DNA of 64,000 bases from positions 35,667,452 through 35,731,451 of the forward strand of contig OX243814.1 of assembly GCA_945859605.1 (NCBI GenBank), given 5' to 3'. Below are positions 11,085 through 23,144 of this stretch, one piece after another. Position 1 is the first letter of the stretch, and each line of letters starts with the position of its first letter. Under the pieces are notes generated by a model, which made no database searches, was not told where the DNA came from, and saw only the letters and a list, made by a program, of their open reading frames with translations. The translations under genes were made by a program, and so were the position numbers. This DNA comes from Lumbricus rubellus (lineage: Eukaryota; Annelida; Clitellata; Crassiclitellata; Lumbricidae).

Positions 11085-13528
11085 CCCTCACCAGCCCCCT
11101 GAATTTTTCACCATGGGGAAAAATCTATCAGCTCCTGCTGATCATAACCGAGAAACTTAATTTCAGTGTCACCATAAACAATTCTATAGTCGAGAAATCT
11201 AATTAAACATCGAAAGTCTTAACGGACAGACTTGTACAAAGGCACCTATCGGAAAATATAACGGACAGATCACGATTTAACGTTATGGCAGAAAGCAATC
11301 AAGTATCAAAACATTCACCGAGTAGAGTTCACTAAGTCCAACTCAATTACAATCATAATCAACGATCTACGACGTAGCAACACTTCAACTGCATCTCACA
11401 AAACTTTGCAGGTTGTTACAGAACTTAAAGTTCTCGGGAAGCACATGTCGACTTAGACACATAAAAGAAAACACAACAGTTTCAAACAAAATTGCAGGGA
11501 ATGATTCAGATAATAATTTCTTTTCACAAGAAAGAACACAATCATGATTTGACTTAGCGATTATCACGGCGACTCAACAAGGTACTACCCGACTATTTAC
11601 TAATTACTGGTCCTCAGGTGGACATCAAGAGTGGCCAGAACCATGCGGCTCTTTTTAAAGTGTGCAGTGTCAAGGTAATTACCTCTACCTTCCACCATTC
11701 TTTGCTAAGAGGATCGATCAGGTCAGTCAAAGAGGCTAGGAAGACTTCCTCCCAGGTCTGTGGCTTCTGAGCGATAAACCTATGTGTATCGGTCAACTGG
11801 GTTTCATTTTACATAACCAATACGAGAAACTACCCCGTATGAAATCTTATCGAAAATTCTTTTCTCTAAACAATGCAAAATTATAGCCACAACTAATCAG
11901 ATGCAATAGCAAAGCATGACAGATTACACAACAATCATATTACTATAATCATTACTATTCATCCAATACCATCACTTGCTCGGGACCACTTACAAGGATA
12001 AATAAATGTCTTCCTAAAGCACTTAAAGGTCATGCCCCGGCACCATATTCAGTACAACATTATTCATTTAAACGGAGCAATCATATTACTATAATCATTA
12101 CTATTACATTGCAACATATCAAATAACATCAAGAAGTCGCAAATGTATCGAATCACATCACCAGGCACCAGCATGTCAAAGCCAACACTTATCTCATCAC
12201 TCGGACAATTCATCTGCACACAGCATCACAACAATCTTGCTCCTAACCGTCAGACTAAACTACAGCTCCAGTAATACTCAGGGCTAGAAGTCAACAACAC
12301 TTTTAACTAATGCTGTATTCCATTTACACCACCCTTACAGATACTACATACAACCACCAACGATTGCAACAATCTCTTTTCTGGGCATTCATAAACATGG
12401 GCAGTCAGCACATCATCACAGACAGAACACATTACACTTAGGCTGAGACTACTAAACAAAGGCTTTCTGTTTAGCTAAGCATTATCAATACGCACTAGGG
12501 CGGCATTACCCTCGACCTAAGCAATAATTTCTCCACGTCCCCCTTCCAAGACGGAGTACAACAGAGCAGACCACCCGAGACAAGTTAAACAAAGGGATCT
12601 ACTGTTTAGTAAAACATACCCTAGAAACTAACGGGTTTCTCCCTGACCTATATGCTATAACCTCTCCACGTCTACCTTACAAGACGGAGTACAACAGAGT
12701 AGGACAGTAACGCTGACTAGTAAGCAAAAGGGTTTACTGCTTAGTAAAGCATACCAAAGAAACTAGGCCGTCTACAGCTCACAACTCTACACCAGGTCAT
12801 CTGTCTCACCTCTCATATAATATAAACTGACTGCGGAGACATTAGACAACTCACAAGTCTACCATCTATCTTACTCACAAACTACTCGGAGCTTACACAT
12901 CACACAGACATACTAGTTTCTTTCACACACTCAACTAATACAACTCGCTAATCAACATTCAAAGACTATGTCCACTAACTGCTACAAAGGTCAAGCTACT
13001 CATAATTCAATATGCTAAATAATACCTTCCTACCTTTTATGATTATGCACATTCAACTTTAAAATACATTCACCACAGTTACTGAGCTCAGCTACTCATA
13101 ATCTAACAAATTAGGTAATACCTTATTACCTTTCAATTATAATTATGCAGTCAACATTAGAAATGCATACAGAACATTTGCCTTTTCTTCTCTGGCAACC
13201 ACAAAAAGAATGCAATGAAACACACAAGTAACCAATCTTATCTATAATCATGAACCAATCATAGATGTTCATTCACAAAATTCATCTGCTTCCATATGCA
13301 TATCAAAGAACATAAAAATACTGGACTCAGTGTTACATCATACATCAACTAAAGGAGAGGGTACTCTAACCTCTAAGCTATTACTCCGTCGCCATTATGC
13401 GACCCACATCAGCATTTCCACAATCATACTTCATTCACCATAACCATTAATGTGAGCGCTACATAAAAATTCAACTACACAAAATAAACACAAACAACTT
13501 AACTAACAGCCCATCGCATTATTTTACA
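11085..13528 (-). other. Non-coding internal region of the LTR element
   Basis: About 2.4 kb where pol would be expected. No frame over about 60 codons looks real. The sequence is made of diverged internal repeats: units of roughly 110-130 bp around 12440-12770 (recurrent ACGGAGTACAACAGAG), a pair around 12990-13170, and two copies of CATATTACTATAATCATTAC near 11936 and 12084. Pol appears to have been replaced by repetitive filler. Confidence 0.75.
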
Positions 13529-16018
13529 TTACTGCCTATACCCGGGCCCATTCCCGTGGTTCCTAGTGGGACTCGAGCGCTGTATAAACCTTCTTGCAAA
13601 TTCACAATTATCTTGCACATGTTTAATCGATACAGCCACAAAATCATCTTTATTCAACACAACATCAGCAATCTGCATATTCTCTAAAACTAGACTAATT
13701 GGCTGATGATTCTGGGTGACTCCGGTGCTTTCGCTCTCGCCGGCTCGATGAGCGGAGAGGACGAATGGAGGATGCACATCCCAATCCGATGGATCCTGGG
13801 CTACCACCTTGGCAGCAGAGACTTGGAGCGATGATTCCGTAGAGGACGTTTCTGGCGTCGCAGATTCCGGTTGTTTCTCCACATCTTCCTGAAGATGGAT
13901 CCCTTCCAGGTTCCTTTTCTCCTTTCCGCCATCCGATGCAGCCAGAGTGTCACAAGGTACCACGATTCTTCTGCACAGTCCAGAGCGAGGTTCGCAATGT
14001 ACCGAGAACTCGTTCAGTTTTTGTTCTCCTTCTTGTTCTCCCTGCGATGCGTTGGCTGAACGACCAGAGCCAACCCGAGAAATGTACCCGAGCTGATCGC
14101 ACCCATAGCAACGGCGATCATTTCGGATTACCCTCTGGAAGCGGTTGTTCGAACGACGATTCCACTGATGATTGCTGGAACCATTGTCTCCCGTTTTCTG
14201 AAATGTTCGTGGCGGTTGCCACTGTCGAGATTGCTCATGAAGTCGGTCCAATTTCACTTGCGATGTCATCCTTCTATCTGGGAAATTTGAAGATTCAGGT
14301 TGTAGTTTCCCAGCAGGTTCTTTCTTTTCACTAGCAATTTCTTGGACTGTATTGTCGATTGTCGAAGATGAATTCTGTGAAGGTTCTCTGAGTGTCTGCA
14401 GCAGGAGGCGGAGCAGTTCTTCTTGATTGAAATTCTTACCATGCTCATCGGGTCTGATTTCGCTTGCACTGTTCAGTTTCACAGCAGTAGCACTGTTCGA
14501 TTTCACCACAGAGTTTATCGGCACTGTTTGTGTCGCTGACAATTGCACAGATTGATTCAGCATTGAAATCTGTTCATCATGAGCGGCTGGATCAGCGACC
14601 AGATGCTGATATGGCGTGTAAGGCATGTGCGAAGGTTGACTTGCCTTCCACCGTTGATATTCGCAGCTTTGTGTCACGTGGGTTTCCGACGACAGGTTCG
14701 GTGTCGACATGAGCGGCTGACCGGAAGGAAGGGTGAGCGTAGATATTCGTGGAGCGACGCCAGAGGGCAGGAAAGGTTTTTCGGAAGCCATGACGTTGAG
14801 CGACGACGGGGAAAAGGTGGTAGCCCATGAGATGGTTGTCGTTGTCTGTCCGGGATGTGCACCTCGAAGCACCAGATGGTTTTCCCTCAGCGATGATGGA
14901 TCCCCATTATCTGAAACTAACAGTCGTGAGTTAGTACATGCTTTAACATTATTTTGCCCTAAAGCTACCGCATGGGAATCGAGTACAAGATTATGCAAAG
15001 GCCGCATATCTTTTATTTCAGAATGCTCGCTGTCCGATAGACATTTTTCAGTTAATTGATTTCTGAATTGCATTTGTTTATTTCGCATGTAAGAGTCGAA
15101 ATCAAAACCTTCATAAACAGTGTTCGTGTTATAATCATACATTGTTCGAGTATCTACTTTAGCAGCTGCAGTTGTAGTTCGGCTGTTAGATATCACTTTT
15201 GGTCGGGCGCCATAAAAATTTCCTTGAGCATCTAGTTCATCTATTTCTCCAAGAAACATTCTCCTTTCCTCAGCACCTTGGCTTAACAAGACCTCATTAT
15301 TTCTGGTGACAGTTGTTGCACCAGTACTAGATTGGGTCTGAACCTCTGTACCTGAACTTAATTTCACCCCACTAATTCTGGGACCAATTGTTGCGCGCGT
15401 CCCCCCAGCCAAAAGAGCACCCCTATTCAGCCTCAAGTCAAGGTTTCTTTCCTCATACTTCACGCAGGGTCTCTCTGGCCGAGGAGCAAGGCGGGGAGGG
15501 GCTTCAGCATTAAGTTCCAGGTACTCCGTTCTCTTCCCTCGAAAACCCGGCACCCCCGAGGCAACCTCCAGTATGGATTCTGAACCCTCTTCTTCCTCAT
15601 TACCAGGTACCAAGGATGACTTAAGGCGACATATGTCCACGGCTCTCTGTGGGAGAGCAACAGCCCCTATTTCAGACTGTTCTGGGTTCAGATCCCCTCC
15701 ACTTATTCGACGGGTTCCCATCCATCCGGGTTGCTCAGCGGTATCAGGGTCTAGGGCATTATTTTCTCCAGCATATTGCCTCAGATGTTTTTCTAGCTGT
15801 TCGTGTTTCTCAATTAAGGCCTGCATTTGGGCTTCCTGGCGCTCCATAAATTCTTCAACAGTGCACGATACTATTTGGGAGGGGGTTGTCTCTTCTTCCT
15901 CCCCTTCACTAACTTCCTCTTCTGAATTATTACTTGACATAATGTTCAATGAGTAAGGACTTCTTAATAACTCTGATGAATCAAGAATTAAGCCTAAGTA
16001 TTCACCACATCTCTTCAA
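13529..16018 (-). CDS. Gag-like polyprotein of the LTR element, started inside the LTR
   Basis: An 829-residue uninterrupted frame. The first about 206 codons lie in the 5' LTR, and it reads through the LTR end and putative primer-binding site into the interior. The N-terminus is acidic (EEE/SEGEEEE-type runs) with a short coiled coil (about residues 50-85), and the middle is Ser/Thr/Gln-rich. Near residues 640-655 is CYGCDQLGYISRVG, which looks like a CCHC zinc knuckle (C-x2-C-x4-H-x4-C) in which the His is Tyr and the last Cys is Gly. Nothing resembling protease or reverse transcriptase follows. Assignment as gag rests on position and the degraded knuckle. Confidence 0.75.
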   Translation of the reverse strand: MKRCGEYLGLILDSSELLRSPYSLNIMSSNNSEEEVSEGEEEETTPSQIVSCTVEEFMERQEAQMQALIEKHEQLEKHLRQYAGENNALDPDTAEQPGWMGTRRISGGDLNPEQSEIGAVALPQRAVDICRLKSSLVPGNEEEEGSESILEVASGVPGFRGKRTEYLELNAEAPPRLAPRPERPCVKYEERNLDLRLNRGALLAGGTRATIGPRISGVKLSSGTEVQTQSSTGATTVTRNNEVLLSQGAEERRMFLGEIDELDAQGNFYGARPKVISNSRTTTAAAKVDTRTMYDYNTNTVYEGFDFDSYMRNKQMQFRNQLTEKCLSDSEHSEIKDMRPLHNLVLDSHAVALGQNNVKACTNSRLLVSDNGDPSSLRENHLVLRGAHPGQTTTTISWATTFSPSSLNVMASEKPFLPSGVAPRISTLTLPSGQPLMSTPNLSSETHVTQSCEYQRWKASQPSHMPYTPYQHLVADPAAHDEQISMLNQSVQLSATQTVPINSVVKSNSATAVKLNSASEIRPDEHGKNFNQEELLRLLLQTLREPSQNSSSTIDNTVQEIASEKKEPAGKLQPESSNFPDRRMTSQVKLDRLHEQSRQWQPPRTFQKTGDNGSSNHQWNRRSNNRFQRVIRNDRRCYGCDQLGYISRVGSGRSANASQGEQEGEQKLNEFSVHCEPRSGLCRRIVVPCDTLAASDGGKEKRNLEGIHLQEDVEKQPESATPETSSTESSLQVSAAKVVAQDPSDWDVHPPFVLSAHRAGESESTGVTQNHQPISLVLENMQIADVVLNKDDFVAVSIKHVQDNCEFARRFIQRSSPTRNHGNGPGYRQ

Positions 16019-16977
16019 GTTAAAGGTTTTTAATCAACACAATTGCAAACACTTGACTATCGGTAATCAGTCAATGATATTTAAGCGAAAGAGAAATTAA
16101 TCAGCATGATTATATTGCATTGATTTATGTAAATTCGAGAACATCTATCACTGTTTCACAGACACGGTTTTCTTTCCGTGTGAAGCACTCGCTAACATCT
16201 AATTAATTAACACTAATGAGTTAAGCCTAATCAGTTCTTCAATTAAGCACCACACGCAATGCGACCAATTATAATTGTCTATTCTAGCGATATTCACTGC
16301 GAAATATTATTTATAATAATATCTCATTTAAGCTTCTCGGTTCCACAGCAATATGAAATTTAAGGGGATACTTCTCTGCACTCCAGATAATAATTTCAGT
16401 AAACGTTGACCACGGAGATACCCGTCACCAAATTGACCACCAGAAGAAATGAAACGGCGGAAGAATTTCAACTTCCAAAGTATGACAAATATTCTTCAAA
16501 ACTGTTTTCAGACACCCTGGTCTCGTCAATATGAAGGCCCAATTTCTTGGCTGCACGGCAGAAATTCAATTACTAGTTTCTTCGAGTAAATTTGGATCGC
16601 AATCTTATTCGATTTCTACCACAATTTCAACGATTCGAGCACAGAGATGTTGCTTCGTCAACCGCCACCGTCTGTCTGAAGGTTTCAGTCCTTCCAGCCA
16701 ATCACAGGCCACATCCGGGACTCGTCGGAGTCACGGGATCAAGGGGGATCCAATGAAACCTGTTGCGTTACCGCCGAACTAAAAATAGAGTGGCATAATG
16801 AGCTGTTCTCCCAGAACAAATAATAATACACCGGAGGTCGCTCTAAAACGCGGCTACACCACCGGAGACCGACCGAAGGTTTGATGTTAAGGCCGAAATT
16901 CGATTAGGCCGCAAATTTATAAAGGCCGTAAAATTATTAAGGAATTATTAACGATCCAACTTTTCACGATCGTTACA
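15389..16977 (-). repeat. 5' LTR (relative to minus-strand transcription)
   Basis: Same length and sequence as 9496-11084. It must contain the promoter upstream of the gag-like start at 16018, so the transcription start should lie between 16977 and 16018. A TTTATAAA motif at 16916-16923 is a possible TATA box. Its outer edge lies only 14 bp from the B1 splice donor. Confidence 0.95.
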
Positions 16978-16992
16978 TATCGAGACACGTAC

Positions 16993-17593
16993 CTGGAACA
17001 ATGCGCTTGCTTGTAAAATGCAGAATTCGTGAATAGCAGAAGACGAAGACAACCAGCGGCAAAACATATTTGGACAGAAATTTACAGGCGGCATAGGCGT
17101 CCCCATTTATGGCAACTGGCCACTGAGCGTAAATTGCACATTGCCCATCTACGACAACAGTGGCTGTTAGATCAACATAGGCGTTCAAAACTGTGTCAGC
17201 GTTTATCCACGTAAAACCAATGGCCACAAAGTACATCCACCGACGAAAATGTCTCTTGTGGAATACAGCATGAACGATTTTAACGTATCTGTCCAGAGTC
17301 AGGATGACAAGATTGTAGGTCGAACAGCACAGAAAATACCATATCATCCATTCTCCGGTTAAGGCTTTGCAGACAGCTGTTCCAAAGCTGGCGCTGTAAT
17401 CAACGTCCATTAATTTTACGCTGTAGCTGAGAACTAGCTGCACACAGCAGAGTAAGTCCAGTATCATTTGATTGAAGACGAGGGCCATGTCATACTTTCG
17501 TGCTTTCGAGTGTGCAAGAATAAGAAGCATCATTAGGTTTGCAATTCCACCAATGATTCCGATAGCGATCACTGACGCCTCAAATGCAACCAT
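16993..17593 (-). CDS. Class A GPCR 'B1', exon 1 (TM1-TM5)
   Basis: First coding exon of receptor B1. The ATG at 17593 is preceded in frame by a stop ten codons upstream, which fixes the start unless there is an earlier exon. The N-terminus is only about 7 residues before TM1. Hallmarks: GGIANLM (TM1 Asn), NQMILDL (TM2 Asp), VCKAL Cys and LDRY in TM3, FTW in TM4, GQC in the second extracellular loop, LPLVVFVFCYSRI in TM5. The exon ends CCAG|GTACGT at 16993/16992 in phase 1. By eye it is identical to B2 exon 1 over 601 bp. The LTR element starts about 10 bases into the intron and could disturb splicing or end the transcript early (inference). Confidence 0.9.
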
Positions 17594-20500
17594 CTCAAGA
17601 TTTTCGCAATAAGATGTAGGCTATGTGTATTCAAACCGTAAATATTGTTAGCATAGAAGGCGATTTTTGTCAGTACGGAACTTTCTCGTGAAGATTTCCT
17701 AAATAGGTGCGTCAAAACAACCAAGTGCAGATTATAATAGATCTTTATAAGGATTAGAGATCTTTACTAGCCTACAACAGCATTCAATCTGTGACGCATC
17801 CAATTCTGCTATCGTTATGTAACGCGCGCTTTCGTTCCCACAGAGAAGTCGATGCAATGTTCAGAGCAATAATTTGAGCTCCGTCCACTTCTCGTTCTAA
17901 TAAGCTTACCCAACGTCGTACATAAGCGTCTGTTGTTGATGTGTTCCGGCGCGTGCAGCCTGCTTTTTACGAAGCCACACAAAAGAAACATAAGCTTACG
18001 GATTTTTCTGTAGGCTTATGCGACCAGCCGCATGGACACGTGTAGCTATAAATTATGGAAACAGCCAATTAATATTTTGCTGCTCAATATGCGGCCCGTG
18101 TAAAAATATAAATGCTATCACTCAAATAACTGGCTTATAACTTCTTAGCACGAGTTTGCATGAATGACCTATTTGATTTACAATCATTTTATCCCAGTAG
18201 TTTTTATGTGGTTGATAGAGAGTCCGATAAGTATGATTCTCCAGATTCATATTTCTTGCAGTTACAGCTTTCTACTTCTCTCTCTAACTGAGAATATCAA
18301 CGGTAGCGTAGGCTTATTTTTGTAACAAAGGCAAGAGGGGTTGTAAAGCTGTTGTAAAGCTACATTGATACCGTTTTGATGTAATTAGGAGCAGGTGTTT
18401 ACATCCAAGGCGTCAACCGAAAGCTCAACGGGCCAAGTCGTGGTACCAGGTATACGCTGAGTAAAAGTTCTAAGTCTGTTTATTGTTTAATGAAGCAGGG
18501 AGACAGCACAAAGTGGCTAAACAGGACAAAGCAATATTATAATTGATAATGACCTGGGCATTTCATTCACTTTTTCACCAACGATTAGTGATTGAAAACC
18601 ATTTTTAGTTCGATCGTCGTCTCGTGTAGGCCCCTATAGGCTAGTAAGACCGCGATCAATTCTAGTGTGCGTTACAGATTCTAATTCTAAGTTCTAATGT
18701 GCGTTGTATAGGCTAATATTATAAGACAGAACGTTTAAAGATAATAATTAATGCTGCTTTTTAATGCATCTTAATACAGGTTATACAATATACATGTAGG
18801 CCCTATATTCGAAGGATCGCATCTTTTGAAATATATTTGTGTTTGGCCTAGGACTTGGTTACTGGTTACAGTGGTTAGGCCCCTATATCTGCTAAACTAC
18901 TTGTCTTAATTAAACAGTATAGGCCTACTGGTGACGTTTGCAATGGGTAACCGTTGTCAGATCTGATGCTTCAGGTATATATTGCTATTGGTGAGCGTCG
19001 TAGGCTAGGCTACTTGCGTAAAGCTGTTGTAAAGCCGCGTGAACAATGAACATATTAATTTTTATGTCGACATGGAATTAACTATGGATGTAATTGTATT
19101 TGTTATTGTATTAGTTGCTTTTCGCTTCTATTGCATTCTAGTGCATTCTAGCGTATTCTGTGCTCTTGAATAAAATAAATAATTTTCTAGAACAGTTACC
19201 TTAATATTTAACTCCATCCTAAAAACCGCACAAGTGAGTGCAGGCCGCTGCTTGGCTAAACGATTCTACAATCTACAATTGTAATGGAGATGAGGATATC
19301 GGACATGTCAATATTTTGATGATATGATTTGTCTTGTAAGGTGACAGCGAAGTTGGTCAAGTATAATAGCACCTGCATTTTCTGTCGCTTGCACGCTTCT
19401 AACGATAGATGTTGATTGTCAACAAGATCGCGCGTTATCGTATACTTAAAAACCGTATCGCTAAGACACGATTTGGAGTAATAATTATACAGCAAAGACC
19501 AAGTGCATAGAGAAGTGATTTATTGTGCAGGTGCCAATAGAACGTAAGGTTGCAATTGCAATTGAAAGCATTTCGTTGGGTAAATTAATCATTCCTACTT
19601 ATGGTATCATCAGTCAATACCAGTCGTGCTATGTGTAATCAACGTCACAAATTTATGTAGCGCACACGAAGAAGCCTACCCAGAGTCGCTGGGAGCACCT
19701 CTGAGTAGACTTCTACATGGGGGTGGGGGTGCTGTATAAATTTTCGGAATGACTAAATAATAGACGCAGATTTTAACACATGTAAAATCAAGTTCCTTAG
19801 CCCGACCACTTCTGCTGCGCGGAGTCACGGACTTCTTGATGAGTTCAGGATAAATTTAAACTGATCTGTAGTAATTCTGTACTTTGTATAACCTACAAAT
19901 CTCTCAGCAACAGCATAGCCTATCTCCTGCTTTCAGTAACTTCTAACTTATTGCATTCCTCATCGTTGCCTGCCTGTGGTCAGCAAGCGCGGGTCTTTGA
20001 ACTGATCCTCAGATACAGAAAGGTTGTGATTTTGCGTGAATTTTCTTCCTCGGCTTGCAGGAAAATGGCATCCGCTTCTGCTCTCGCTCAAAATGTAATG
20101 TATTATTTCCTTTGAAAACCCGGCTCAACACTTTCTACTTCTTCTTGGTTTTTAAGCACATGGACGTGTGACTGTATCGTATTCGGGTGGCTGACTATCC
20201 AATGTCCAATGCCTTGCGTGCGTAACAAATTAATTTATTTGATCGAAATAAAAAACATTTAAAAATAACGATAATTAAAAAGCGGAACCTTTGCCAAATG
20301 AAATCTTGAGGAAGATGAGGGCGTTCCAGAGTAACACCACTCCTATCTCTTGATTTAGTTTTGAACACCCGAGAGATCATACACACCCCGGGCAACAAAA
20401 ATAGGACCAATAATAAGCCACGGAAAGACGATAACAGCTTCATCTCTAGATGCCTAAATAATTAATTCCCTGCTCAATTAGCGTTCGTGTAACCCGTAAA

Positions 20501-21170
20501 ACTAATGATCCTCTTCCTGTATTACTCAGTTGCAGTTTTGTCATCCTGTTTTTCTCATTAAACGAATGGTCTATAAGCTAGGCCTATAATTAAACAATAA
20601 TTATAAATATTAATAATGATAGAATTTATATCTAAAAATAATAATAATAACTGTTATGATAATTATGATATTATTTTCATGATATTAGGCTACTTGGAGG
20701 AGACGTAACCGTTGGAGAAGCAAATTTTTTCTGTCCTCGGACAATTTGTATAAATCCTGATAATTATTGACACTCGGGTCAAAAATAATAATAATAACCG
20801 ACAGAAAGAGAGAGAGACAGACAGACAGAGACAGAGAGACTGAGAGACAAAGATAGACAGAGACAGAGATAGAGACGGAGACAGACAGCTGCTGTGATAA
20901 GAATTAAAAGGCCAAATACATGTGCAACAAGATTATATCATATGAACAGCTGGCATTAATGCACAGCGCATAATGTGTAAGAATAATAATAGAATCAAAT
21001 AGGACACATGTAATTATTCCGAAAAAAGACATGACCTATAACTTGTTGACACTGCGACAACAAGTAATACGTAATTAGGCTACATGTACTAAGCGATAAC
21101 ACTCAGCCTGCAGACGGAGAGATGATCAGGAAAGAATGAGGGAATACCTGCTAGTATAAAAAGGTTTGTT
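17594..21170. other. Non-coding upstream region of B1
   Basis: I see no gene here. It matches 56032-59620 at high identity, dropping to several percent divergence after about 18450. It includes a diverged LINE 3'-end remnant at about 19675-19760 (CTGGGAGCACCTCTGAGTAG ... TTTTCGGAATGA), seen also at about 58085-58180, an A/G-rich GACAGAGA-type simple repeat at 20804-20890, and a hairpin-type motif beside AAT repeats at about 20720-20790. Confidence 0.6.
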
Positions 21171-21175
21171 CTAGA

Positions 21176-21420
21176 CATAGGCGCTCGGGAGATTTCAGCA
21201 GTGGGGGGGGGGGCAAAGATTGAACTTCTGCCCGAAAAATATATCCGGGAAAAAAGTTGACCTTTTTTAGTCGTCTGGGATTGTGTTTGCCTCAACAACC
21301 AGACTTGTCCGAAAGAATTTCCCAACGTCCCTCGCGGCGACTTGAGGTGGATTCGAACCTGCACCCATGCGGCTGCGAAGCGACGAACATACCCATTATA
21401 CAATCGCGCCCCACATATAG
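21176..21420 (-). mobile_element. CATAGGCG-type MITE fragment joined to a tRNA-derived SINE head
   Basis: The left end, CATAGGCGCTCGGGAGATTT, matches the MITE at 6623, but no matching right end is found. On the minus strand 21416-21340 looks like a tRNA: GGGGCGCGATTGTATAATGG followed by a perfect B box GGTTCGAATCC (21359-21349). The paralogue at 59625-59870 has GGTTCAAATCC. It is more likely a SINE head or tRNA pseudogene than a working tRNA gene, because no clean cloverleaf was derived. Confidence 0.5.
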
Positions 21421-23144
21421 GAAGTCTCAAATATATCGCCTTTCTTTTGTACTTTAAGCCTATCCGTGCATTTATAGCCTAAAACACTTCTCACAGTGAA
21501 CGACTGCACATCAAACAGAGGGACTTCCAGTGTGAAAAGACTCTGAGAGAAGAAAGTAGCTTTAAGACGGCGAAAAGATGTGATTCTGATACCAGTTAAT
21601 AACACAGAACGTGTCAATGGTGAGAGTTGATTCCAAATGGAACACTTCAGCGGCCAGTCACCGACACAGCTGATCTTTCCAATACGATTCCATTCTTCCA
21701 CGTACGTGTAATTTATTACTCGAGCCTAAGAAAGTTGCAGTTGTAATTAAGTCGGTAATAAACATTCATGAAGGCAGCAGAATTATTACACCCCTCCAGG
21801 AAAGACAGGGAATAAATTCAGCAGGAGAGTGACGTCTGGAAGTTGTGATTAAACCGCACCTGCTCTTTAATTAGCATGTAGTCTACCACACCTGATCGCG
21901 TCAACGCCTGTTCCAAGTGATTGCTAGCGGCTTTCCAACGCGCAAAATGAAAGTGGACGGACGATCGTACATGCATCGGCTCAGACGATTAGAGAGTAAG
22001 ATCAGTCGGCTCATCTGAACTAAGACTTAGCCCGAAACTATAGCCATGAAAAAATGCATCTTAGCAGTTGCTTTAGGCTATATTATAGCGTGGGCAACGA
22101 AAGGGTATTAGTTAGTCCTGAAAAAATTATTCGGAGATCATTATAACGTTTTACCACAATTAGATCTATGCATGATTTCCAGCTTGTTTCTGCGCATTAC
22201 GAGACACAAATTTATGATAGACAAATTAGATCTGATATTATAGTACTAATAACTTCCTAATAGTTTCACAAGACTTAGTGTTCACAATAATATTAAGCTT
22301 GTTCCTGTTTATATCTTTAGGCCTACAGGTACACGCACGATTTCAAGGGTTTTAGACCTGCGAGTCGAGCATGCTTTGAAATGATTTCTTTGCAGTCAAT
22401 TTTAAACTATTCTTAGCGAGAAAGAGTAGTCTAGGCTATTTCCGGCGGTCATCTCAGCAAATTGGACAATGCAGGTTACGTCAGCGTTGCTTGTTTTAAA
22501 ACTGAAATTTCGCAATGCATGTGGTATTAAATGATAACAAAAGCGAACGCGTCATTTCAGTAATTTCATTGAAACCCATGATAAAAGTTGGCCTATGTCT
22601 TCAATTTTTTTCTTCTTTAAGACGAGCTGATGACGAAATTCATAACTCGATTAATGACTTTAAAATATAGCCTATCATACAGAACAGACAAAAATAGGCC
22701 TACAGCTGCTGTGTGCCTGCCCTAGGCAATTGTAATGTGACTAATGACTACGTTTGGACTTAAACAACAGCAGCCTTCAATCCCTTCATAGAGATTACAG
22801 TTCAAGAAATATAAGAACTTACTTCACCTCCTATAAAAAAAGCTATTGCATCGGCCTGTATTCCGACTCTTTATGATTACGAATTCCTGATTTGTAATCG
22901 TAATCGTAAACCGCTAATCGTAATCTCTAAATTTCTAAAGCGCAGGGCACCAGCTTATTCAGGAGCGAAATAACTTAAGGCCAATCACAAACTTATGGAC
23001 AACGAGCACAACGATCGAGGTAACCTGCGTTCAGTCTTGGCATAGGCTACCTCCGAATAAAATACACGTTCAGACTGATAAATGGGAGCCTTCTTCATTC
23101 AGTTTATCCTCGTCATGCATCAGTGTTTAACCTATTCACCTGCT
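21421..23144. other. Intergenic sequence, no gene seen
   Basis: No convincing frame, RNA gene or transposon end was recognised. The first part (to about 22140) aligns closely with 59870-60580; later parts differ by indels. Confidence 0.5.

Larger units (their letters stand above)
9496..16977 (-). mobile_element. Full-length non-autonomous LTR retrotransposon inserted in the B1 intron
   Basis: A complete 7482-bp element bounded by two 1589-bp direct LTRs (9496-11084 and 15389-16977) that begin TGTTGCGC and end CGTTACA on the plus strand. A 4-bp target duplication TATC flanks it (9492-9495 and 16978-16981). The B2 intron has the pre-integration site with a single TATC (about 55416-55419). Coding direction is minus, the same as the host gene. 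Next to the 5' LTR (15388 downward) is a possible primer-binding site, TGGTCCCAGAATTAGTGGGG, perhaps pairing with a leucine-type tRNA (inference). A G-rich tract ending GGTGAGGG abuts the 3' LTR. The interior holds one long frame (13529-16018) and no recognisable reverse transcriptase, RNase H or integrase, so it resembles a large derivative that depends on a partner. Confidence 0.96.

Noticed and set aside
21340..21420. A functional tRNA gene
   Set aside because: The B box is perfect in this copy, but I could not pair a clean acceptor stem and anticodon arm, the paralogue has a mutated B box, and it abuts MITE sequence; a SINE head fits better.
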